From Toxonevra muliebris (lineage: Eukaryota; Arthropoda; Insecta; Diptera; Pallopteridae), in contig OY829326.1 in NCBI GenBank assembly GCA_963691655.1, positions 16,790,878-16,854,877 of the forward strand: a DNA stretch of 64,000 bases. Reading direction: 5' to 3'. The translations under genes were made by a program, and so were the position numbers. Each line of letters begins with the position of its first letter. Within the stretch, counting starts at the first letter, position 1. This document shows, piece by piece, positions 1 through 12,178 of this stretch. The notes below the pieces were generated by a model. That model was not told the DNA's origin. It saw nothing but the letters and a program-made list of their open reading frames with translations, and made no database searches.

Positions 1-2004
1 ACGATTTGTTTCTCAAGGAAACATAGAAACAATATATACTTACCAACTTAAAAGACACATACAAATGAAACCAAATTTGGAATTATTGACTTGTACTGGA
101 ATCAATCACTTAACTTAAGATTTCGGTATGAAATTTCTACGTTTTTAGCACATATTGATTTTTGTTTTTCAATTCCTTGTATTTTTTTCTAAAGGTACAA
201 AACTTATCTTGTATTCATCAATCAATTAAAATTCTATCGCTTAATCATGCCAATTATGCGATTATTTTGGGAGAAGCAAAAAATATTTCTGATTAATGTA
301 ACTTCAATTTGCAAAGTCAACAAAAAATAACAAAACAGAAAAAAAGGAGAATAAATAAAAATAAAGCAATTTGTTTTTTTTTTCTTTTTTTTTGCAAAAA
401 TAGCAAAAAATTAAATCTGACAGCGTTTATTTACATCACATACGCAAAGTTTTTTTTTTTGTTTTTTTTTTTCCAATGAGTTTTGCTGATTATGACGACG
501 AGTGCAAATGCTAGTACTAAAAATAACAATAAATTCTGTGAATAAATGTGAAATAAAAACATAAAAGAATTAACGAATGAGAATGAAGCCGAAAAAGAAG
601 AAAAAAATATCCAAAAAAAAAAGACAAAGTAAAATAAAAGCAAATTCTATAAGATGAAGGAAAAAAAGAATAAAAACGCACTCAAACATGTGTAAACAAA
701 AACAATAAGAAAACCTTAACCCTGTACAGCCATATTAAGTAAACATATACTTATGCAAATGCGTGTATGTGTGCATTTATTTGTTCAAGTGTGTGTTTGT
801 TCACGTGTGACCCCCTTCAATTCTTTTTCCATCTACACATTTTTAATACAATTCAGCACATTTCATCTTATCACCTTTGGTTGCGCCATCACGCATATCT
901 ACATATAAACACACACACACACACGTATAAATACACTCAAACATCTATAAACACATGTAACACAGGCGTACGTGTGCTGAATTGACTTTCATTCATTCAT
1001 TTATTCATTCATTTCAATTCGTATTACTCTATTGTTTTTTTCTCTTTTCAAGTATATTTTTTCCTTTCACTTATTGTTGATCTTTATTTAAGATTTCATC
1101 ATGCAAATGTTTTCTATGTATTTGTGTACGTGTAAATAATTAAGTGCAAAACTACAACAACAACAACAATATAGCATGTAATGACACGTAGCATAATATT
1201 AATCAAAAAGTGTAGAGGGGGCTAAGTTGATAACATTTTCATCAACATAAATACATTCACATAGAAGTGGAAAAAGGTTAATTACAAAATGGAGAGGTGA
1301 TAAACGTAGGCGTATGAGTAACTCAAGTTTCTTCCATTCGACGAAAACTTTATTTTTAATCGTCTTAATTGTTTTTAATTAAATGCTACGTCAACGTTTT
1401 TAAATAAATAAGAAGCTCTTATCAAAATTGTTTATACATGTAGTTTAAATGTGTGTCTGTGTGGAAATTTTAGTTACATAAGAAATTCATTCCATTGACA
1501 ATATTTTTTGTAATTTTTTACACGTTAAATGTAAACAACACTAGTGGGATAAAAATTTTGCAATTAGTGCCAAGAAAATATTGTATTTCCGTTTGCGAAA
1601 TAACAACACATAAAAACAAAAACAGAAATAACAACAATAACAACAACAATGTATGTTAATTCAAATAAACTTAACATGAAAAATGTACAAAAAAAAAAAA
1701 AAAAAAGGACCGAAACAATGACTGTTTTTTCTCTAGTTGCCAATTGCGAATTTATCAGCCAGCAATAGTAGGGTGCAACGAAAAAGCAATGTAGAATAGG
1801 TGTAGAGAAGAGAAAAGCCAATGGCATTAAATTGATATGCAGGAAAATAAGAAATGTTATACGCTTCAGCTCATTAGAAAAGAGATTACTATTCCTAAAA
1901 TAAATCTAGAAGTTCAGAAATCGAAGAAAACCATAATTAAATAACAAAATAAAGGCAAAGGATGTTTCTAAAAAATGAAATTTTCTACGAATAATTGCTT
2001 TGTT
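1..2004. other. AT-rich noncoding stretch with microsatellites
   Basis: No gene is supported here. The stretch holds poly-T/poly-A tracts near 370-480 and 1688-1706, a CA run at about 908-924, a short CAA run near 1155-1168, and ATTC/TTCA-rich sequence near 990-1015. Short open frames translate to Lys/Phe-rich or His/Thr-rich low-complexity peptides from these repeats and are not credible proteins. The texture fits a fly intron or intergenic region. Confidence 0.7.
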
Positions 2005-2049
2005 TTATTCAAAAATTAGGACGCGCGACTTCTCCCATAAAAAAATACC

Positions 2050-2558
2050 ACAGAACATGAATAGAACATAAAAAGAAAAGGAACAGAACATGAAAAGAAC
2101 ATGAGCAGAATATGAACAGAACATGAGCAGAACATGAACAGAACATGAACAGAACATGAACAGAACATGAAAAGAACATGAACAGAACATGAACAGAACA
2201 TGAACTAAACATAAAAGACCAGGAACAGAACAGAATGAGAAGAACATGAATAGAACAGAACATAAACAGAACAGAACAGAACATGAAAAGAACATGAACA
2301 GAACAGAACATGAACAGAACATGAACGGAACATGAGCAGAACATGAACAGAACATGATCATAACATGAACTAAACATAAAAGACCAGGAACAGAACATGA
2401 ATAGAACAGAACATGAACAGAACATGAGCAGAATATGAGCAGAACATGAACAAAGCTTGAAAAGAATATGAACAGGACATGAGCAAAACATGAACACAGC
2501 ATGAATAGAACATGAACAGAGGAAAGGATACGAACAGAAGAGAATTTGAACAGCAAGC
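2050..2558. repeat. 11-bp minisatellite (GAACAGAACAT-type), about 46 units
   Basis: Near-perfect tandem copies of an 11-bp unit, read on the plus strand as AACAGAACATG, with variants AGCAGAACATG and AAAAGAACATG. Because 11 is not a multiple of 3 and the complement lacks stops in the common unit, all three minus-strand frames stay open and give the same Met/Phe/Cys/Ser/Val/His-rich 11-residue cycle. A variant block (ACTAAACATAAAAGACCAGG) occurs at about 2204 and again about 166 bp later, showing a higher-order duplication of roughly 15 units. The long minus-strand frames are a property of the repeat and not evidence of a gene. Confidence 0.93.
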
Positions 2559-2593
2559 ATACATTTGTGTCAGCTATATTGTTTTCAGGTGGT

Positions 2594-2855
2594 CATCATG
2601 ATGTAGTGGTTAGTGCACTGGGCTGCTACACAGGGTGCCCAAGTATCTAACCAGGCACGATCAAAAATAATATAAACTCCTACACAGAACTACCCCTTTT
2701 AGCTCACAATGGCAAACTTCTAAGGGTAAAAATTGCATAAGGAATGCTTTTCACTTCACCTGTAAGCCCCGTCCCCCCGTTGGTGACTAAATATAATTTT
2801 TCTAAAATGAATGAAAAAGCACGGTCTAGGCCCTCCATGGGTTATTGTGCAAGTT
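2594..2855 (+). mobile_element. tRNA-derived SINE, copy 1
   Basis: The 5' end carries a tRNA-like A-box segment (GTAGTGGTTAGTGCACTGGG) at about 2604-2623. The 3' end (GCACGGTCTAGGCCCTCC at about 2819-2836, then ATGGGTTATTGTGC) matches the 3' end of the clearer SINE at 41255-41556, which reads GCTCGGTCTTGGCCCTCC then AGGGGCTGTTGTGC. About 260 bp separate head and tail, a normal SINE length. The B box is weak. It begins a few tens of bases after the 11-bp minisatellite. Assignment to the same family rests on the shared A-box motif and tail; the middle is diverged. Confidence 0.6.
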
Positions 2856-2856
2856 G

Positions 2857-5100
2857 GTTTTTGTATATTCACATTTGTGAACAAATTTGATCTCAGATGA
2901 GTAAAAGATCAAAAGCACACGAACTTGCTTGCGAGTCTTGATCGACAAGTATGGACATACATAATGTATCGAACCACTAAACGTATTAGACTTGTGCGAA
3001 TAGAAAACAGCTGACCTTTTATTCTTGAACACGTATAAGTGCGAAAAAGAACAAGCTTTTAAAATGTCAGTGATTAAAAAAAAACATTGCTTTAAATATC
3101 ACAGTGATAACTTTCGTTACACCCTCAGGTGCATGGGAGACAAGACCGAACAACAATGTAAAAATAAAGGGTGTGGTACAAAAAAAAAAAGACCGAAAAA
3201 CACCAACAAAAAAAAAAAAAAAAAAAAAAACAGGGATATAAAACTCGCTCGTACGTTTATTTCGTTTGTTCATTCCTTTGTATGCATATGTATCTGACTG
3301 CATTCAAGTTAAAAATTTAATTACATGCAAATACGGTTAAGCATAGGTATATGTATGCAAGAAGTATGTGTGTATTGGTTTGTCTGTATGAATGTACATA
3401 TGTATGTTAGAGCACGTACGAGTGTGTCAGTTAGCGTTGTTATTGTTGCTGTTGTTATCGTGTATATTTGCTCGCGCTATACACACAAACATTCAAACTT
3501 ATATACATATATATAAAAAGCTGCAGGATAACTGCAAATGCAAAACACAAAAAGAAAGCAAGAAATATTTACATTTCAACTTATCGTGTAAAAAAAGAAA
3601 ATAAAAGTACAAAGGTAGAGGAAAGCAAAAAAAAAAAGAAGAAAAATCTGGAAAAAAAACTAAACTTGCTTTATCACAAAATACGTTGCTATTTGTTTTA
3701 CTTTGTGCTGTTTTTACATTTTTCTGTTTTTTTTTTTTTTTTGAATATGCAAATAATGAATTTTCTAATAGTAGAAAATTTGCATTTCACTTTTGTAGTT
3801 GTTGCCAGTACTTAAAGTCTTAGCATTGAACACAATTTTTTCTGTTGATGTAGTTGGCCAATAGTTGATCATATAACGTTCGAAAAAAAAAATGTAATAA
3901 AAAACAAAATTAAACGAAATTTTTTAATTATGCAATAGCATTACCAGTCTCCTCTTTGAACTATTTTTAGCTCAATATCTTTCAGCATGATTCAAAGACA
4001 CTTCATAGTTTTAGCTTTTAAACTTTTAAACTGCTTTGAAATCCAGATAAGTGTTTAGAAATAAAACTGCATCCAGATTATAGATTAAAACCTTCAACGG
4101 CTATTCTTTCAATTCATTTTCAGCAAACATCCTTTCTCGGTATTCAAAAGCTAAACATCCTTTCGAAATTTTTATAAGCTATACCATTGAAAATATTCTT
4201 TATTTTTCAACTTTAATAGCATATCATGTTTCAAGTTGTTGAAATATTTTCATTAAATGCCTTAAAATGATATTAAATTCAACAGAAATATGTCTGCTTT
4301 TATACTCAATTCAACGGAATTCTAAAAGTTTTAAATATCAAGTTAATTGTTAGTATTTTAGTAAATATTCACTTGAATAATGAACAAAAGACGCCATTGT
4401 GTGCATTAAATATAAATTTGTTTGGATGCAAAACATGATTTATTGCCATAGCCGCAAAATGCCTGATAGAAGAAACACAATGCCACATGCATTCCAAAAT
4501 AAACAAACAGGCAAGCAGGCAGCAGCAGCAGCAAACCAACAAAAACATCACATTGGAATTTTAAAGCATACGAACAAATATACAGACAAGTATACACATG
4601 CATACAAAGACACACACTAACACTTATACTATCGCTATGGCATTTCACAATATGCAACGCGTTCTATGCTCTGCTAACTCATACTTTAAATGCAATAAAT
4701 CTACAATCTACCTCTACCTGCCACACCACACCACACCACACAACACCGCTACCTACCGCTACCATTACCTACCAACTATGCACATTTTTTAATATATGAA
4801 TGTACTTTTTGGACGCCTGCAGCGAATGCGACACAAAATTTAATTTAAATTCATAAAATTTGCATCATTATCGAAAGAAATTCGTATATTACATATAGTA
4901 CACCATGCATACCAGCACGTACCCACTCTTAAACCCGTTTTTGACCCTCTAACGTGTAATCTATCGAGACATTTTTAAACTTTTAATTCTATTTGAAAAG
5001 TTAAAAAGGAAAACTCGACACAAGCAGGAAAAATCCATCAATATTTGAATATTTTTTTTGTTTTTTTTTTTTTTGTTGAAACAGACAAAATAAGTATTCA
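2857..5100. other. AT-rich noncoding stretch
   Basis: No supported gene. It contains poly-A tracts at about 3210-3231 and 3629-3640, poly-T at 3728-3742, TATG/TGTG-rich sequence near 3345-3420, and a short ACACC tandem at about 4719-4746. Open frames on both strands here are repeat-driven. Confidence 0.65.
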
Positions 5101-5144
5101 GACAAGCTTTACGTCCATTGTACTATATCCTGTGTTCCCTTTTG

Positions 5145-5962
5145 CTATTCTTTAAATCTACCAAATTTATTAATAAATCTTAGCAGATCCTGCGGTGTTA
5201 GAGAGCTCAGATGTTCGTCTCCCAACATTCTAGTGCCAAATATGCTTGCTCTGATCTGGCAGAAAGCGGGGCAGACACTAAGAAAGTGGTCAGCCGTCTT
5301 TTCACATTCTTCCTCCAAACCACAGGAAGCACAGAAGACACTAGCTCCCAGGCCAATCATATGCAAATGTTTGGCTCAAGAGAAATAATTCCACTAGCTG
5401 CCTGCAGCTTTTTCTGTTAAGTGATAACAGAAAGTCTGTTAGACGCTTCGAGATAACAGGTAACATAGTCTTTGTCTGCCTAAAGCCCCTCAGGTCCTCC
5501 CATTTACGATTGTGGGCCGAAGTCGACCCACTCATTAGTGGTGGTCTTGATGGCTGTAGACGACAAAGAGAGTACAGGTTGTTGGCCCAGGAAACCAGTT
5601 TCTGAACCCTTTCTGGCCAGAAGGTCAGCCGATTCATTTCCTGAAATTCCTGAGTGTCCAGGAACCCATATCAACAGCAGGCTATTGTGTTTTCCAACAC
5701 AATCAAGCCTGGATTTGCAATGCATAACCAGTTTAGACGTGGTTAGAGGAATAAGCAAGTATTTAAGCGCAGCCTGACTGTCACTAAATACACAGATACT
5801 CCATTGCCTCGATGATTGCAAAAATTTCTGCTTGAAAAACAGAAGCATACAACCCAAGGTAGAAGTGAAGGTGCACTCCATCATTTTCAATAAAGAGCCC
5901 AGAACCCGAACCGAATTCTGTTCTGGAGCCGTCAGTGAAAATACGCTTACAATCAACTCCAT
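5145..5962 (-). pseudogene. LINE RNase H domain and C-terminal zinc motif, frameshifted
   Basis: This is the 3' part of an RNase H-bearing non-LTR retrotransposon (I/LOA/R1-like group; exact clade unresolved). RNase H removes the RNA strand of the RNA/DNA hybrid after target-primed reverse transcription. Reading the minus strand, a TDGS motif and a downstream AEIFAI segment lie in one frame; then FSDSQAALK and VPGHSGISGNESADLLAR in another; then a Cys/His tail (CASCGLEEE...HFLSVCPAF) in a third, ending near 5150. The DEDD residues are recognisable, but at least two frameshifts split the domain (near 5795 and 5405). No reverse transcriptase is visible upstream (6-7 kb), so the copy is truncated as well as broken. 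Confidence 0.85.
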
Positions 5963-6929
5963 ATCAAGATAATACTTTACTCATAGTCTGTTTTACTTCC
6001 ATTTCCTGATCAAGCCTCAGTTATGCCTGTCTGATTTCAAGACATTACTTTTTCGATCTATATGTTTTCAGTAACAGTTTTTGGAATATAAGTTCATTAC
6101 GGAATTGCAACTATATCCTGAGTTAAAAAAAAACGGAATCATAGAGTTACAGGCTTAAGGTAAAAAATTTTTTAGTTCAAAAGAAAAAACCTCCGATATA
6201 GTGGTTGGAATTTTTAAAAAAATTTTGAACTGCAATATTTAAACATCAAAAATTTTTCCTGAGTAGAAAAAAACTGCTTCACACATTTCGAAAACGGTTA
6301 GAATAAAATATATTCGAGTATCAGATGTGAAAGTAACTTTAAACACATTTGAGATAGGATTCCATTGAACTATTTGAAGCCGACTTCTTAATTTTTGAAC
6401 TAGTCCTAGTTTCAGATTTGAGGATAAATTTTCTAAAATTAAAATAAACGGGCTTAAAAGACTTGAAGTCAAATTCTTTGAGTTGGAAAAAGTTTTTTAG
6501 AAAGATTTGAGATAAACTTAAACTAAAAGAAGCCTAGTTTTCGGTGTTGAAACTAAACTGCTGATAAATTTTTGGTACTGGGGTTTCAGATTTGTGACTA
6601 AGTTGAAATAAACAGCTTGGAAAATTTAAGGGAAAGTCTCATTTTCATAGTTTCTAGAAAGAATAAGGCAAGAATTCAGAAAAGTGTAAAAAAAATCATT
6701 CATGTGATATAACTAGACAATCCATAACTAATTGTTAAGTACACTAGTTGTACATTAGTTTTAAATTTGTGACTCTGTTTCACTAATCAGAAAAAAGACG
6801 GACTTGAAAGTTTTTCGATACAAATTTTTAAGCTACACTTGAGGTAAGTGAACTTTAAGACAAAGTTAAAATAGGTTTTTTTCACTGACAGCCAAGTGGC
6901 AATTAAAGTTTTAAACTCAGACTTATATA
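5963..6929. other. AT-rich noncoding stretch
   Basis: No gene, terminal repeats or tandem array seen. An open frame on the minus strand near 6239-6472 has no recognisable motif. Confidence 0.5.
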
Positions 6930-7330
6930 TTCTAAATTATTTAATCAATGGAGGAAGTTATTTGCCCTACTAAATCGTAAGCTTGACATTAACCTTGTCT
7001 AAGTTTCTGGTCATAGAAACATTGAAGGCAATGATAGAGCAGATGAATAAGCCAGACGGGGTTCAGCTCTACATACTGTTAAGGACGAATCAGTAGCAAT
7101 TCCTTTGCACAAAATAGGGTCAACTGTACTCTTTCACTGCGATGCAAAACACATCAAATGAACCATGTACCTACTAGACCATATCAGTACTCACGTAGCC
7201 AGACTGACTAGAAGCGCTAGGTGAAGACACCCTTTTTCCAAATTCGCCAGTGCCCGACTTTCTTCAAGACCAGACTGAACACATTTCACAAACCATCCTT
7301 AGACAATATAACCGAGATTTCAAGAATTAA
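6930..7330 (+). pseudogene. second LINE RNase H fragment, heavily decayed
   Basis: Plus-strand translation around 6984-7075 gives INLV, a stop, then VSGHRNIEGNDRADE, a stop, then ARRGSALH. This is the recognisable third block of a LINE RNase H domain (the usual form is VPGHRNIEGN...ADELARRGSAL). Downstream, to about 7330, scattered residues still fit the post-RNase H region but with several stops. It differs from the neighbouring minus-strand fragment in sequence (HRNIEGN versus HSGISGN) and orientation, so it is a separate insertion from a different LINE lineage. Confidence 0.72.
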
Positions 7331-8095
7331 GATTGGGAAGCTTCTTCAAATTACTTAATCTCACGGACTGGTTCTAGACAAACAACGTTCATTGTAAAGT
7401 GGGAATATGGTACAAAAATGATGCACAAGTGGTTATTAAACTAGAGGTAGGCACGATACCTACCAACCTAAGGTTAGCAAAAGTTTTTTTATATTATTAT
7501 TTTTTTTTTTTTGGAAACTAAAACCATAAAGTTCTAAGAAGCATTGAGGAAATAAATAAAAAAGTTCAGAAAAACAAAAAACTTCTTCGCAATTTTCTAA
7601 TTTACACTTCCTTCCAATTTCTTTATTTATTTTATAAAATTAAAGCAAAACAAACTACACAAATGAACATAAAACGTTCGATGCATAAAACTCTAAGCCA
7701 TTCTCCAGCTACTGGTCAATAATGGGTTAAAACAACGAGTACATGCGGTAATACAAATAATAAAATCCAACGAACGAACGAGTATATACTCGTATATAGA
7801 GATATAAAACAGTATTGCATGCAATTGTAAAACTAAGTAAAAAATTACAAGTATTTATTGCACCCAAAATCAGAATCAGTTACGTTAAATGCACACAAGC
7901 ACAAGCACACATAAAATGGTTGCCACCAAATGAAAGCAGCAGCAACCAGCAGCGGCGACAGCAACACAAGAAGACGAGGAAGAAGTAATGAAAAAGTGTA
8001 GCAGACAGTTAAATTATGCAGACATGCCTGCGAGGTGCACAAAAGAAAATCCAGTCTGGCGCAAATATAAAATCAACAGTTCAACATTTAAAGGC

Positions 8096-8280
8096 AACAA
8101 CAACAACAACAACAACAGCAAACAGCAGCAATAGTAACGCAATTTCAGCAAGTAGCAGCAGCAATAACGATGGTAAAAGCAGTTAATGCAACTGCAGCAC
8201 AAATAGAACAAAAATAAAAGAAACACAAACATACCAGCAATAGCAACAGCAGAAGTAACAACAGCAACAACAACCTCAAC
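8096..8280. repeat. CAA/CAG-rich microsatellite cluster
   Basis: Interrupted CAA and CAG triplets, including a run of six CAA at about 8096-8113 and CAGCAGCAA-type mixtures to about 8280, followed by the complementary TTG/CTG composition at 8310-8365. Such interrupted trinucleotide tracts are typical of fly noncoding DNA. The Leu-rich open frames across them are artefacts. Confidence 0.8.
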
Positions 8281-9424
8281 AGAGAAAAACAGTTAAAAGA
8301 ATGCAACACCTCTTGCTGCTGGTGCTGGTACCGCTCTTGTCATTGTTGTTGTTATTGTTGGTGCTGCTCTACGATTTAGTTTTATTGGGAATTTCTAAAA
8401 ATAAAATTTGCTATAGAACTATAAGAGTAACACACAAGTACATAACTGTGCATATGTGTATGTCTGTATGTGTGTATGTGTGCATAGCACTTGATTGTGG
8501 TTTAATTCTTTGCATGTATGTGTGTGCGTGCGTGTGTACTTTTACATGTGTGTTCAATGTACTTTGGTTAAAACTCATTTGCTGCTTTGCACAATTCTCT
8601 TCAATCGAAACAAGTTTGAACTATGAGTTTAACTACGAGGAGCAAGCGGCAAGCAGCAGGCAACAGCAACAACATTGAGAATTGAAAATTTGCTAAGAAA
8701 ACAAGTCAAGTGCATTTTAGCTGCAAGCTAGATAAGCGTGAAACTTGAAAGTGCAACAAACACACAAATACATACAAGCACACATACACATATAAAATTA
8801 TATGTATGTATATTGCTCAGTGCTTCTCTGCTAGTGCTTTGTATATACATACACTTTAAAAATATTATTGTAATATTTAATATAATTTTAAAGAGAATTT
8901 AATTTGTTACTTATTTATTAATTTATTTGTAGCAATATTAATTTTATGTGTATTTATTATTTATTCATTTAGTTTAGTTATTCTTTTCTTCAAGAGTAAT
9001 ATAAAATTCTTTGTAGTTACTTTAATTTACAGTACAGTAACATTAAATGTAATTGATTGGTGGTTTGTGAATAACGTTAGTTAGAGATATGTATGTATAT
9101 AGTAAGTTACACACAAGTAGCACATTTCAATGATCATCATCAAGAAAACTCTTAATCATCATGATGTTCAGTAGACCATACGCCTAGAAATTTCCATCGA
9201 TTTAAGCTTTATTTTTGTTTGCCTTCATTCTTTTTTCTATTTAATGAGCTGTTTATTTACCTCAGTGCATTTTCACAAGAAATGCTAAGTTAATTATAGC
9301 CAAAAACAATAAATTTCCTTGTTATCTTCTTATTAAGAACGAAAGAAAAACGAAAAAAAAAAAAATTATTAACAGTCTGTTGAAATAAATATTTTATACT
9401 AGAAACGATTGCTAGCGGATTTCA

Positions 9425-9481
9425 GGGGGGGGGGGGGGGGGGGGGGGGGGGGAGGGGGAAGGGGGGGAAAGGGGGGGCGGG
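9425..9481 (+). repeat. poly-G tract with potential G-quadruplex
   Basis: An uninterrupted run of 28 G (9425-9452) is followed by G blocks of 5, 7 and 7 separated by A, AA and AAA and then CGGG. Four or more G tracts with short loops can in principle fold into a G-quadruplex. Such a run in an otherwise AT-rich window could also be a sequencing or assembly artefact. Confidence 0.9.
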
Positions 9482-10597
9482 AAAGGTGATTATAGAAAAA
9501 TATATCAGAAGAAATATTGCCAAAAGGAGAACAACTCAAAAATAATGAAATAGATTAGTAGAATTTCTAGCTTTCCCGATTTCAGGCCCTCTCCAATCAT
9601 GTCTGGAATCATAGTGAACTGGAACTGTTTTTTTTTTTTATAAAAAAATAGGAATAGTTAAACCAGAGCTAGAAATTATTATTGCTCAAAGACTCAAATA
9701 TCCTTCAAAAAGATTGAAAAATAAGCAGCGTTTTCTACGAATCGGGATGCAGAACTTCACATCTCATCAGTATTTTCAAATACCTTAAACCAAAAAACAA
9801 AACAAAAAAAAATGGCCTATTGAAAAATAGTAAAATTGTATGGGCAACATATTTGTTGAATACATTAACCTTCTATCAACCCTCGTAATGGATCAAAAAG
9901 TAATTTCTTTCCCAAAGGGGTAAAAAATACCCACAATGGTGGGCGCCAAAGGGTTAATATGTTGGTAGAAAATATTTCACCGAAAATTCCACTATAAACA
10001 AACTCTAAACATACAAACAAAACTTTGATGCAAAACTAAGAAGGGAATATGGTTTATCATACTTAATCTGTTAGAAATGGGCAAACTTAAGGCCAGCGTA
10101 AAAAGAAAATTAGACGTAAACTTTTAAAACGCCGAGACACTTATAATTTTTCGATTTTCTATCAAGAATCCTTTTTCAGTTGTTATTTTTGAAAAAATTG
10201 ATTTTTGTCGGACAGTGGGGAGGAAATCTGCAAAGAAGAAAATACATATGTAATGCAGAGTTCCTGGAAGAGGATTTGAAATCAAAATAATTTATTAATA
10301 CACTTAATTTAACTATCTAAAAAGTTGGTAAGCCCGATCAGTGAATTTAATTTTAAAAACCTTGATAATTTTAAAAAGAACGAGTTGTAGTCATTTGAGA
10401 GATCGACGAGGTATTGGTAATGCCTTCCAGTACTAAAAACACTATACCAAGAAATATTCAGAATTAAAATAGATCTAATGATTTATCTTGATATTGATTT
10501 ATGCTGCCCGACATTAAACTAAATCTAAATACTGAATTGTCAAACTATGGAAAGGTTAGATTCAAAATAAAATTGTAGATAAAAATGAGACAGGGTC

Positions 10598-10636
10598 CCA
10601 TTTAGATATGAAATTCGGTATTTCATATCTAAATGG
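10598..10636. repeat. perfect 17-bp inverted repeat with 5-nt loop
   Basis: The arm at 10598-10614 (CCATTTAGATATGAAAT) is exactly complementary to 10620-10636, with loop TCGGT at 10615-10619. The flanks do not extend the pairing noticeably, so it is shorter than a typical pre-miRNA stem. Function unknown. Confidence 0.9.
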
Positions 10637-12178
10637 TTTAAAAAATCAATCAGAGAAAAAGGTCGAAATCATCAGCATCAACATCAGCGGAGAGGTGCTA
10701 CAATACTAAAAACTTATATATTTTTTACTAGTAAACTTACCGGATTACCAGAAACAGAATTGAAATCGAAACGATTTGGTCAAATAAAATTTTAAAAACA
10801 ATGTTTGATCTCAGTGTGAGTTCTAGAAATACATAAATTATTCATAAGGTTATTTCTTGTAAGTTGATGACCCGAAAAAAATCCTTCACTATGAATGGCT
10901 TGGCATGAGAAAGATCCAGAGACGGGAAGACATCGATAGAAGGTGAATCAAGAATTATTTCAAAATGTATTTCAAACCTTCCTTAATCAGACCTAAAAAT
11001 TTATATTGTGCAAAATTCAGACCTCTCTTCTTCATCGTTGGTTAAATTCCAATTCATTTCGAAATAGCAATAACTTTTCGACTGGAAAAATTGTCTATTT
11101 ACAAAAGATAATACTCTACACATTATTTACATATTCCTAGTACACGAATTTAAAAGTTTAAGTTACCATAATCTAAGGCACTTTGTAAAAGCTCAAGGCA
11201 CACACCTGAATTCTTTATATCTTATATGAATTTGCATAAATAGTAGCAAATGTTGAATAAAAAACGAATATAAATTAATTAAAGCTATTAACCGCATTAA
11301 TGGAATTTTAACGCGATTTAATTAATTTCACTGACTGTTTGGAATTTAGCGCATAGTTACATTAAGTGAATGCGGTACAACGGCCGCCACAGAGATTCAT
11401 CACCTATGAAGTGGTTATAAAAATCTAAATGAGAAACAAAATGAGTATGAATGAAAAATGGAAAGCATGAAGAAGAGCACCAAAGCGTAAGAGAAAATAT
11501 TTATACCTATTTTCATTTTACTTTTTGTTTTTTTTTTTTTTTTTTTTTTGTATTCTTCAATAGAAATAATAATAATAAAAAAGAACGGATAAAATGCATC
11601 AAAAATTTCAGCGCACTTCGCACCATTACAAATGCAAACACACATACAAACAGAGATGCACAGTACAATAGAGCAGTTACTTTTGAAAGCAGGCACACAT
11701 GCAAACATGTATCTATATACAAATACACATTTACACAGATATGTACGTATATTTGAAGTAGTTTAAAGAGAGCGCACAAAAATGCAGATAAGCATAAAAG
11801 CCAAAAAAAAAAAAAAAAAAAAGGAATGGTATAAAAAAGTACCAAAAAAAAAGAAAAAGAAATATACGAATACGACTACGAAAACTACTATCACAAAGAA
11901 CCTTGCATTCAAAAGTATTTTTGAAAGAACTTTGACAAGCTGAAAGCAGCGAGACAACAACATCAGCAGCAGATAAAGTAGCAAATATGCTAAAAATTGA
12001 AAGAGCTAAAATGAGTATAAGTACTATATACATACATATGTATTTATGCCCAGTGGGAAATTGTTGGCATCAGACTCAGCTATGAATTCAAGGGGTTTGA
12101 GATGAAGGTTAACTGAGGCAAAACATTAATTAGGAGTCACTGTAAACATCTTCTGAATAGAGATTTCAAATTTTGATA

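Larger units (their letters stand above)
7335..12176. other. noncoding stretch with trinucleotide repeats, poly-G and a hairpin
   Basis: No supported gene. Besides the repeats annotated separately, there is a poly-T at 11528-11549 and a poly-A at about 11803-11822, TATG-rich DNA near 8445-8540 and 8790-8820, and a cluster of TAAT-core motifs at 11220-11340. Open frames near 8014-8678 and 11415-12033 are translations of CAA/CAG, CTG, poly-A and poly-T tracts. Confidence 0.6.

Noticed and set aside
2005..2564. Three overlapping minus-strand frames of up to 183 codons rich in Cys/Phe/His/Val
   Set aside because: They are the translation of an 11-bp tandem repeat in each frame, with the same peptide cycle in all three; no protein family is implied.
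2600..2670. Possible tRNA gene
   Set aside because: An A-box-like segment is present, but no acceptor stem or good B box; the 3' match to the SINE at 41255-41556 explains it better.
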